A model generated the notes under the pieces. That model saw nothing but the letters and a program-made list of their open reading frames with translations. It did no database searches and was not told the DNA's origin. Below are positions 1 through 4,107 of a DNA stretch of 5,038 nucleotides, piece after piece (positions within the stretch are counted from its first letter, which is position 1; each line of letters opens with the position of its first letter). Source of the stretch: Planctomycetota bacterium (lineage in GTDB: Bacteria; Planctomycetota; Phycisphaerae; WQYP01); contig JAJZCU010000207.1 in the NCBI GenBank assembly GCA_021828935.1, positions 1-5,038 of the forward strand, in the 5' to 3' direction. The translations under genes were made by a program, and so were the position numbers.

Positions 1-2
1 CG

Positions 3-395
3 CCGACAACCAATTATGTGGGATATACGGAAGGACGTTCCATATTCTCCGGCGCGTGCGATGTTCTGGTGACGGATGGCTTTACCGGCAATGTTGTGTT
101 GAAAATTATCGAGGGGCTTACGGGGTCTTTGCTGCGCGGGCTCACGGAACAGTTCGGCCGGATATCGCCGGAGCTGCTGGCCGCGGCGCGCAAGCCGCTG
201 CAGTGTGCCGCGGACCAGTATGATCACGAAGAATATGGCGGGGCTCTGCTGTTGGGGCTTTCGGGCCTCGTATTAAAGGTGCATGGGGCCGGCGGCGCCC
301 GCGCCATTAAAAATGCGGTGAAGACAGCGCGGGCCGCCAGCCAAATGAATATCAATGAGGCGATTTCACGCCACATGCACGCGGCGGGCAGTTAA
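3..395 (+). CDS. plsX: Phosphate acyltransferase PlsX, C-terminal part (5' truncated by window edge)
   Basis: PlsX converts acyl-ACP plus phosphate into acyl-phosphate and ACP. The acyl-phosphate is then used by PlsY to acylate glycerol-3-phosphate, so PlsX links fatty acid synthesis to phospholipid synthesis at the inner face of the membrane. The reading frame is open from base 3 to the TAA at 393-395, giving 130 visible residues. The family is usually about 330-350 residues, so only the last 40% or so is present. Family signatures seen: NYVGYTEGR (residues 4-12 of the fragment), DVLVTDGFTGNVVLK (20-34), EEYGGALLLG (76-85) and a KVHGAGGARAIKNA-type segment (about 92-105). An in-frame GTG at 18 lies inside the conserved core, so it is not the real start. 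fabH follows after 148 bases, the classical plsX-fabH order. The identification is very likely correct, and nothing in the visible part looks damaged. Confidence 0.95.
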   Translation, partial: PTTNYVGYTEGRSIFSGACDVLVTDGFTGNVVLKIIEGLTGSLLRGLTEQFGRISPELLAAARKPLQCAADQYDHEEYGGALLLGLSGLVLKVHGAGGARAIKNAVKTARAASQMNINEAISRHMHAAGS

Positions 396-399
396 GTTT

Positions 400-429
400 C
401 CGCCGCAGTGCAAAATGTCCCGGCGGCGG
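400..429 (+). repeat. GC-rich inverted repeat in the plsX-fabH gap
   Basis: CCGCCGC at 400-406 can pair with GCGGCGG at 423-429, giving a 7-bp stem around a 16-base loop, starting 5 bases after the plsX stop codon. No run of T follows, so it does not look like a typical intrinsic terminator. It may be a 3'-end or processing structure for plsX mRNA, or chance in GC-rich DNA. The rest of the 148-base gap shows only a short tandem CGGCCA repeat (about 456-467) and the fabH ribosome binding site. I found no convincing promoter there. Confidence 0.35.
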
Positions 430-524
430 TAAGTCCGGGGGGCGGTCGATTGCGACGGCCACGGCCACAGGTCGGCACTGATGAAAGCACGCGCAGCTGG
501 CAATTGGTTGTCGGCGCCCCGCGT

Positions 525-531
525 AAAGGAG
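525..531 (+). promoter_or_regulatory. Ribosome binding site of fabH
   Basis: AAAGGAG is a good Shine-Dalgarno match, 12 bases before the ATG at 544. The spacing is longer than the usual 5-9 bases. It still supports 544 as the start, since the translated N-terminus from there fits FabH. Confidence 0.6.
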
Positions 532-543
532 TAGATCGAACAC

Positions 544-1536
544 ATGCGGCGGTTTGGTGCGGTTATTAGCGGTACCGGCAGCGCCTTGCCGGAAAAACGG
601 CTCACGAATGGCGACTTGGAAAAGCTCGTGGAAACCGACCACGACTGGATCGTGCAGCGCACTGGTATTACGGAGCGGCGCATCGCCGGCGCGGACGAAA
701 GCACGGCGTCACTGGCCACCTTGGCCGCGCAGCGGGCTTTGGACTCCGCCGGGGTGGACGCTCAGGACATCGACCTGATCATCGTGGGCACCTTGACCCC
801 CGAAATGCTAACCCCTTCCACCGCGTGCATCCTCCAGCAGCGGCTGGGCATACGTCGGCACATTGGCGCGTTGGATATAAACGCCGCCTGCTCCGGTTTC
901 GTCTACTCACTTGCCGTCGCTTCACAATTTATTGCCGCGGGCTCCGTTAAACGCGTGCTGGTCGTGGGGGCGGAAACATTGTCGCGCATCGTGGATTACA
1001 CCGACCGCGGCACCTGCATTTTATTCGGCGATGGCGCCGGCGCCGCCGTGCTTACCGCGTCGGATGATGCGCAACGCGGCGTGCTGGCGTTTGAGCTGGG
1101 CGCAGACGGCGGTGGCGCTCACTTTATTCATGTGCCCGCTGGCGGCTCGCGCGCTCCGGCCACGGCGGACACGGTCGCCGAACGGCAGCATTATTTGAAA
1201 ATGAATGGTCGCGAAGTGTATAAGTTCGCCGTGACCCAGATGACCCACAGCCTCAAGGGCGCCATGGAATCCTGCGGCCTGACCGCGGAAACCGTTCGCC
1301 TGGTGGTGCCGCACCAGGTGAACCAGCGCATCATTGACAGCGCGACGGAAAAGATGGGCTTCCCCAAGGAGAAGGTATTTATTAACATTGATAAGTACGG
1401 AAATACCTCGGCGGCGTCCGTGCCGATCGCCCTGGATGAGGCGTGCCGACAGGGCCGCTGCGGTCCCGGAGATTATATTATTATGGTGGCTTTTGGCGCG
1501 GGCCTTACCTGGGCCTCCGCCACGGTTAAACTTTAA
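544..1536 (+). CDS. fabH: 3-oxoacyl-ACP synthase III (KAS III, FabH)
   Basis: FabH is the cytoplasmic initiating condensing enzyme. It takes a short acyl-CoA, usually acetyl-CoA, and condenses it with malonyl-ACP to give a 3-ketoacyl-ACP, releasing CO2. The product is 330 residues, normal for the family. The Cys-His-Asn triad typical of KAS III is complete: Cys116 in the DINAACSGF motif (codon 889-891), His257 in VVPHQVNQRI and Asn287 in YGNTSAAS. Asn rather than a second His is what separates FabH from FabB/FabF. Other family marks are the N-terminal GTGSALPEKRLTN (10-22), the TDHDWI..RTGITERR region (31-46), the GDGAGAAVL loop (162-170) and the C-terminal VAFGAGLTWAS (315-325). The ATG at 544 is chosen because the typical N-terminus begins there and AAAGGAG lies upstream. 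The acyl-CoA preference, straight or branched, cannot be read from the motifs. It lies between plsX and fabD, the standard arrangement. Confidence 0.97.
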   Translation: MRRFGAVISGTGSALPEKRLTNGDLEKLVETDHDWIVQRTGITERRIAGADESTASLATLAAQRALDSAGVDAQDIDLIIVGTLTPEMLTPSTACILQQRLGIRRHIGALDINAACSGFVYSLAVASQFIAAGSVKRVLVVGAETLSRIVDYTDRGTCILFGDGAGAAVLTASDDAQRGVLAFELGADGGGAHFIHVPAGGSRAPATADTVAERQHYLKMNGREVYKFAVTQMTHSLKGAMESCGLTAETVRLVVPHQVNQRIIDSATEKMGFPKEKVFINIDKYGNTSAASVPIALDEACRQGRCGPGDYIIMVAFGAGLTWASATVKL

Positions 1537-1595
1537 CAGCGTGTTCATATAAGGGTCTTTTGGGAGCCCCGAAGGCACTAAAACCTGCCGTCCGC

Positions 1596-1618
1596 CCCCG
1601 AACGTGTCGGGGTTGTTT
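1596..1618 (+). terminator. Terminator-like hairpin after fabH
   Basis: CCCCGA at 1596-1601 pairs perfectly with TCGGGG at 1607-1612 around a 5-base ACGTG loop, and TTGTTT follows at 1613-1618. This is the form of a weak rho-independent terminator, with a short GC stem and a T-rich tail interrupted by one G. It lies 60 bases after the fabH stop codon and about 100 bases before fabD. If it works, it would reduce read-through from fabH into fabD or mark the end of a plsX-fabH unit. The 6-bp stem is short, so partial termination is more likely than full. Confidence 0.45.
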
Positions 1619-1666
1619 CAGCCGAATAAGCGGCCCTTGGCAGCCCGAATTTCTTAGCTTTTTTCA

Positions 1667-1702
1667 GGCCGGTCGGCGCCACGGAATATGCGCCGCCCGG
1701 CC
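1667..1702 (+). promoter_or_regulatory. Strong imperfect hairpin just upstream of fabD
   Basis: GGCCGG (1667-1672) pairs with CCGGCC (1697-1702). After one T-C mismatch (1673/1696), CGGCGC (1674-1679) pairs with GCGCCG (1690-1695). That gives 12 base pairs, all G-C, around a 10-base loop at 1680-1689. The structure ends 18 bases before the chosen fabD ATG at 1721. A run of six T (1659-1664) comes before the stem, not after it, so it does not fit an intrinsic terminator on either strand. It could be an mRNA stability or processing element, a translational control element, or a DNA-binding dyad. Its function is unknown. Confidence 0.5.
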
Positions 1703-1711
1703 ACAACGAAT

Positions 1712-1715
1712 GGGA
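1712..1715 (+). promoter_or_regulatory. Weak ribosome binding site that supports the fabD start at 1721
   Basis: GGGA lies 5 bases before the ATG at 1721. The earlier in-frame ATG at 1688 has no such site and sits at the edge of a GC-rich hairpin loop, so 1721 is preferred. Confidence 0.4.
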
Positions 1716-1720
1716 ATACT

Positions 1721-2665
1721 ATGGCTTTGGCGCTGCTTTGCCCCGGACAGGGCGCCCAATATGTTGGCATGGGCCGCGATTTTTACGAATCCAGCGGCGT
1801 GGCCCGAGGCGTGTATGATGGCGCCGACAAAGAACTGGGCTTCCATTTAAGCGCCCTGTGCTTTCATGGGCCAGAAGCAACACTCAACGCCACCGATGTG
1901 GCGCAAGTGGCCATTTTTGTCACCAGTGTTGCCATCTACGAAACATTGCTGGAAACCGGGCGCCTGCCGCAGACGCCGGCCATGACCGCCGGACTTTCTT
2001 TGGGCGAATACACCGCGCTGTACCTGGCCGGGGTGCTGGAATTTCGTCAGGCCCTGCGTCTGGTGCGGGCCCGCGGACGCCTCATGCAGGCCGCCGCCGA
2101 AGCCGCGCCTTCCACCATGCTGGCCCTCATCGGTGCGGATGAGGCCGTGGCGTTGGACATCTGCCGCGTGGCATCCGAGGCGGGCGTGGTGGTTCCGGCG
2201 AATTTTAATGCGCCCGGACAAATCGTGCTCTCCGGCGGCGTTGCCGCGTGTACACGGGCCGCGGAAGTGGCGGCCGAAAAAGGCCTGCGCACTGCCCCGC
2301 TGAAGGTGGCCGGCGCGTTTCATTCGCCCTTCATGCAATCCGCCGCTGACGGCTTGGAACCGGTGCTGGCTGAAACCAACTTTGCTCCGCCCGCCATACC
2401 CGTGCTCAGCAATGTCACCGCGCAGCCGCACACCGATGCCGCAGCGATCCGCGCACTGCTGGTGCAACAGGTGGTGGCCGCGGTACGTTGGTATCAATGC
2501 ATCGAAACCCTGCGCGAGAACGGTATCACTGAATTTCTGGAAGTTGGACCGGGCCGGGCGCTTACTGGGTTAATGAAGAAAATCGACCGCCGCGCCGCGA
2601 TCACCAATGTCTCAAGCATGGCGGACGCAAACGCCCTTCCCGCCAAGGCCGCCGGGACTGTATAA
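1721..2665 (+). CDS. fabD: Malonyl-CoA:ACP transacylase (FabD)
   Basis: FabD moves the malonyl group from malonyl-CoA to the phosphopantetheine arm of AcpP, supplying the extender unit for FabH and FabF. The product is 314 residues, close to the usual length of about 310. Visible motifs: CPGQGAQYVGMG near the N-terminus (7-18), the nucleophile motif GLSLGEYTAL (91-100) with Ser93, Arg118 in the RARGRLMQ segment that binds the malonyl carboxylate, NFNAPGQIVLSG (161-172), His201 in VAGAFHSPFM as the catalytic partner of Ser93, SNVTA (230-234), and EVGPGRALTGLMKKI near the C-terminus (274-288). The residue before the serine is Leu, where E. coli has His; I recall Leu as a known variant in chloroplast and some bacterial enzymes. 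An in-frame ATG at 1688 would add 11 residues (MRRPATTNGNT), but the family normally starts a few residues before PGQG, so 1721 is chosen. fabG follows after 62 bases. Confidence 0.96.
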   Translation: MALALLCPGQGAQYVGMGRDFYESSGVARGVYDGADKELGFHLSALCFHGPEATLNATDVAQVAIFVTSVAIYETLLETGRLPQTPAMTAGLSLGEYTALYLAGVLEFRQALRLVRARGRLMQAAAEAAPSTMLALIGADEAVALDICRVASEAGVVVPANFNAPGQIVLSGGVAACTRAAEVAAEKGLRTAPLKVAGAFHSPFMQSAADGLEPVLAETNFAPPAIPVLSNVTAQPHTDAAAIRALLVQQVVAAVRWYQCIETLRENGITEFLEVGPGRALTGLMKKIDRRAAITNVSSMADANALPAKAAGTV

Positions 2666-2666
2666 C

Positions 2667-2693
2667 TGCCGGATGCACGGCGCCCGGCCGGCA
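2667..2693 (+). repeat. Inverted repeat directly after fabD
   Basis: TGCCGG at 2667-2672 pairs with CCGGCA at 2688-2693 around a 15-base loop, beginning one base after the fabD stop codon. An AT-rich stretch (ATGATTATTTGT) follows at 2694-2705, though not a pure T run. It may be a weak terminator or attenuator, or a processing structure between fabD and fabG. Confidence 0.35.
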
Positions 2694-2716
2694 ATGATTA
2701 TTTGTAACAGCGCCAT

Positions 2717-2720
2717 GAGG
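2717..2720 (+). promoter_or_regulatory. Ribosome binding site of fabG
   Basis: GAGG, within TGAGGA, lies 7 bases before the ATG at 2728. This is ideal spacing and fixes the fabG start. Confidence 0.65.
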
Positions 2721-2727
2721 ATCGCCC

Positions 2728-3468
2728 ATGCCCAATGAAAAACGCGTCGCCTACGTCACGGGCGGTTCGCGCGGAATCGGCCGGGCCATTGTGCATGCCC
2801 TGGCCGGCGCCAATTGCCATGTGGTGGCCGCCGCGCGCAACGCGCAAACGCTGGAGGTGGTCGTGGCGGAAGAAAAATCTGCCGGGCACAGCGTGGAAGC
2901 GCAGACAGTGGACATTGCCAATGCGCCGGCCCTGGCCGCCTCCATTGAAGGCGTGGTGGCACAGCACGGGCGCCTGGACATACTGGTAAACAATGCCGGC
3001 ATCACGCGTGATGGGCTGTTTTTGCGTATGGAAGATAAAGATTTTGACGATGTAATCGCAACGAATTTAAAATCGGCGTTTGTGGCCGCCCGCGCCGCCG
3101 CCCGCAGCATGATTCGCGCCCGCTGGGGCCGCATTATTAACATTGGCTCGGTTTCAGGCATCATAGGCAACGCCGGGCAGGTCAATTATTCCGCGTCCAA
3201 GGCGGGCCTCATTGGATTAACCAAATCCATGGCGCGGGAATTGTCCGGCAAGCAGGTCACTGTGAATTGTGTCGCGCCAGGATTTATCACCACGGACATG
3301 ACCGAAGTATTGCCGCCGATGATCCGCGAAAAAGTGTTGGAATTAATCCCGTTGAAGCGTTTTGGCGAACCGTCAGACATTGCGGCCATGGTGGCATTTT
3401 TGGCGGGCGATGCCGCGGCATATGTCACCGGGCAGGTCATCGCCGTTGATGGCGGCATGAGCATGTAG
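2728..3468 (+). CDS. fabG: 3-oxoacyl-ACP reductase (FabG)
   Basis: FabG is the NADPH-dependent reductase that turns 3-ketoacyl-ACP into (R)-3-hydroxyacyl-ACP in each elongation cycle. It belongs to the classical short-chain dehydrogenase/reductase family and usually works as a cytoplasmic tetramer. The product is 246 residues, the normal length. Visible features: the nucleotide-binding TGGSRGIG (11-18); Arg15 and Arg37 (AAARN), as expected for NADPH preference; NNAG (88-91); and the full catalytic set Asn113 (ATNLKS), Ser141 (GSVSG), Tyr154 and Lys158 (YSASK). NVAPGFI-like CVAPGFITTDMT (181-192) and the C-terminal YVTGQVIAVDGGMSM (232-246) are typical of FabG rather than other SDRs. Location between fabD and acpP supports the fatty acid role over a polyketide or PHB role. 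The start at 2728 has a well-placed GAGG. The following gap to acpP is unusually long at 301 bases. Confidence 0.97.
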   Translation: MPNEKRVAYVTGGSRGIGRAIVHALAGANCHVVAAARNAQTLEVVVAEEKSAGHSVEAQTVDIANAPALAASIEGVVAQHGRLDILVNNAGITRDGLFLRMEDKDFDDVIATNLKSAFVAARAAARSMIRARWGRIINIGSVSGIIGNAGQVNYSASKAGLIGLTKSMARELSGKQVTVNCVAPGFITTDMTEVLPPMIREKVLELIPLKRFGEPSDIAAMVAFLAGDAAAYVTGQVIAVDGGMSM

Positions 3469-3470
3469 AG

Positions 3471-3510
3471 GTTGGTTCTGTCGGCGAGGCTGACGGATGC
3501 GGCCACCAAC
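3471..3510 (+). repeat. Nested inverted repeats directly after fabG
   Basis: GTTGGT (3471-3476) can pair with ACCAAC (3505-3510). Inside this, GTCGGC (3480-3485) can pair with GCTGAC (3489-3494), with one G-T pair and a GAG triloop. The structure starts two bases after the fabG stop codon and has no T tail. It may protect or define the 3' end of fabG mRNA. It is a weak call because each stem is only 6 bp. Confidence 0.3.
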
Positions 3511-3583
3511 GGTGCGGCGCCGCCGGCCCGTGACAGGCATTACAAAGCGCCATTGCGAAATCGCGGCGTACACGCTACTGTAT

Positions 3584-3612
3584 CGGGCTTGGGTCTAAGG
3601 GTGATCCGCCCG
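3584..3612 (+). repeat. Bulged hairpin in the fabG-acpP gap
   Basis: CGGGC (3584-3588) pairs with GCCCG (3608-3612). After a two-T bulge (3589-3590), GGGTC (3591-3595) pairs with GATCC (3603-3607), with one G-T pair, around a 7-base loop. That makes a 10-bp bulged stem about 20 bases before the candidate acpP promoter. No clear T run follows. It is a possible end structure for the upstream transcript. Confidence 0.35.
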
Positions 3613-3631
3613 GCGTGTTACAGGGTTCTGT

Positions 3632-3660
3632 TTGGAACGCTGCAGCACACGTTGCATAAA
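3632..3660 (+). promoter_or_regulatory. Candidate sigma70-type promoter for acpP
   Basis: TTGGAA (3632-3637; 4 of 6 bases match TTGACA) is separated by exactly 17 bases from CATAAA (3655-3660; 4 of 6 match TATAAT). Transcription would start near 3667 and give a leader of about 100 bases before the acpP ATG. The region is locally AT-richer than its surroundings. A separate promoter is plausible because ACP is needed in much larger amounts than the fab enzymes. The matches are moderate, so this is a suggestion only. Confidence 0.4.
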
Positions 3661-3695
3661 AAGGTTAATAAAGGTTGGGCACAGGCATTTGAAAA

Positions 3696-3715
3696 CGCGC
3701 CACGCGTGTGGCGTG
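3696..3715 (+). promoter_or_regulatory. Hairpin in the acpP leader
   Basis: CGCGCCAC (3696-3703) pairs with GTGGCGTG (3708-3715) around a GCGT loop, giving 8 base pairs including one G-T pair. No T run follows. It lies between the candidate promoter and the acpP ribosome binding site, where it could stabilise the 5' end of the mRNA. Its role is inferred. Confidence 0.4.
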
Positions 3716-3755
3716 CGAAGTCTGGACTCAAACCATCTTTCGGAACCGTTTTTTT

Positions 3756-3760
3756 GGAGG
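3756..3760 (+). promoter_or_regulatory. Strong ribosome binding site of acpP
   Basis: GGAGG after a run of seven T (3749-3755) lies 9 bases before the ATG at 3770. It is the best Shine-Dalgarno match in the window and decides the start against an upstream in-frame TTG at 3632. Short repeats GGAAC (3742-3746) and GTTCC (3763-3767) flank it and could place it in a hairpin loop. Confidence 0.75.
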
Positions 3761-3769
3761 CCGTTCCAC

Positions 3770-4033
3770 ATGCCTGAAGTTGACGAAATTGAACAGAAAG
3801 TCATTGATATTGTCGCCGAGCAAATGGGCGTCGATAAGGCGGAAATCACGCGTGATACCAGCTTTATCAATGACTTGAATGCCGACAGCCTTGACACCGT
3901 GGAACTGGTCATGGAATTCGAAGACGAATTCGAAATGTCCATTCCCGACGAGGAAGCGGAAAAGATTCAGACCGTCGGCCAAGCCATTGATTACATCAAA
4001 AATGTCGCCGCCAAGCAGAAAACGCAGGAATAA
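3770..4033 (+). CDS. acpP: Acyl carrier protein (AcpP)
   Basis: AcpP is the small acidic cytoplasmic carrier that holds growing acyl chains on a 4'-phosphopantetheine arm and presents them to FabD, FabH, FabG, FabF and PlsX. The product is 87 residues; the family is about 77-85, and the C-terminal AAKQKTQE tail accounts for most of the excess. The attachment motif is [11 protein letters not shown] with Ser40 as the modified residue. The preceding INDLN and the following acidic helix II ([18 protein letters not shown]) are typical and form the binding surface for partner enzymes. The fold of four helices is expected from the family. The frame is open upstream to 3632, but the strong GGAGG and the typical [11 protein letters not shown] start support 3770. 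It lies between fabG and fabF as in many bacteria. The candidate promoter and the strong ribosome binding site fit high expression. Confidence 0.97.
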   Translation: MPEVDEIEQKVIDIVAEQMGVDKAEITRDTSFINDLNADSLDTVELVMEFEDEFEMSIPDEEAEKIQTVGQAIDYIKNVAAKQKTQE

Positions 4034-4055
4034 TTTTCGACCGTCGCGGCCTGCC

Positions 4056-4075
4056 ACTGCGGCTAAGCCCGCAGT
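4056..4075 (+). repeat. Perfect 7-bp hairpin between acpP and fabF
   Basis: ACTGCGG (4056-4062) pairs perfectly with CCGCAGT (4069-4075) around a 6-base loop. CCTGTTTGG follows, so there is only a short T-rich tail. It lies 22 bases after the acpP stop codon and 32 bases before fabF. It could be a leaky terminator or an mRNA 3'-end stabiliser that lets acpP transcript outnumber fabF transcript. GCGGCCT is also directly repeated at 4046-4052 and 4092-4098, flanking the hairpin. Confidence 0.45.
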
Positions 4076-4098
4076 CCTGTTTGGCGCCCCAGCGGCCT

Positions 4099-4102
4099 AG
4101 GG
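4099..4102 (+). promoter_or_regulatory. Weak ribosome binding site of fabF
   Basis: AGGG lies 5 bases before the ATG at 4108. It is clearly weaker than the acpP site, in line with a lower expected protein level. Confidence 0.4.
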
Positions 4103-4107
4103 TACGT

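Noticed and set aside
18..395. PlsX as a short complete gene starting at GTG 18
   Set aside because: The conserved motif NYVGYTEGR runs across this point and the frame is open back to the window edge, so it is the tail of a longer gene.
396..543. FapR- or FabT-type operator upstream of fabH
   Set aside because: I see no AT-rich dyad like those known for FapR or FabT here or in the other gaps.
1021..1578. Long minus-strand open frame (185 codons) opposite fabH, and similar ones opposite fabD (1847-2497) and fabF (3996-4559)
   Set aside because: They lie opposite genes with clear catalytic motifs, show no family motif of their own, and are expected in GC-rich coding DNA.
1688..1720. Earlier in-frame ATG for fabD at 1688
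   Set aside because: It adds MRRPATTNGNT, which is not FabD-like, has no ribosome site, and overlaps the strong hairpin.
2637..2666. Promoter for fabG from TATAAC at 2661-2666
   Set aside because: The only partner at suitable distance, TTCCCG, is a poor -35 box, and the TATAAC overlaps the fabD stop codon. Probably chance.
3514..3523. Perfect palindrome GCGGCGCCGC
   Set aside because: It is too short and has no loop space to form a hairpin, and such palindromes are common in GC-rich DNA.
3632..3769. Upstream in-frame extension of acpP from a TTG at 3632
   Set aside because: The 46 added residues are rich in Arg, Cys and His, unlike ACP, and the strong GGAGG points to 3770.
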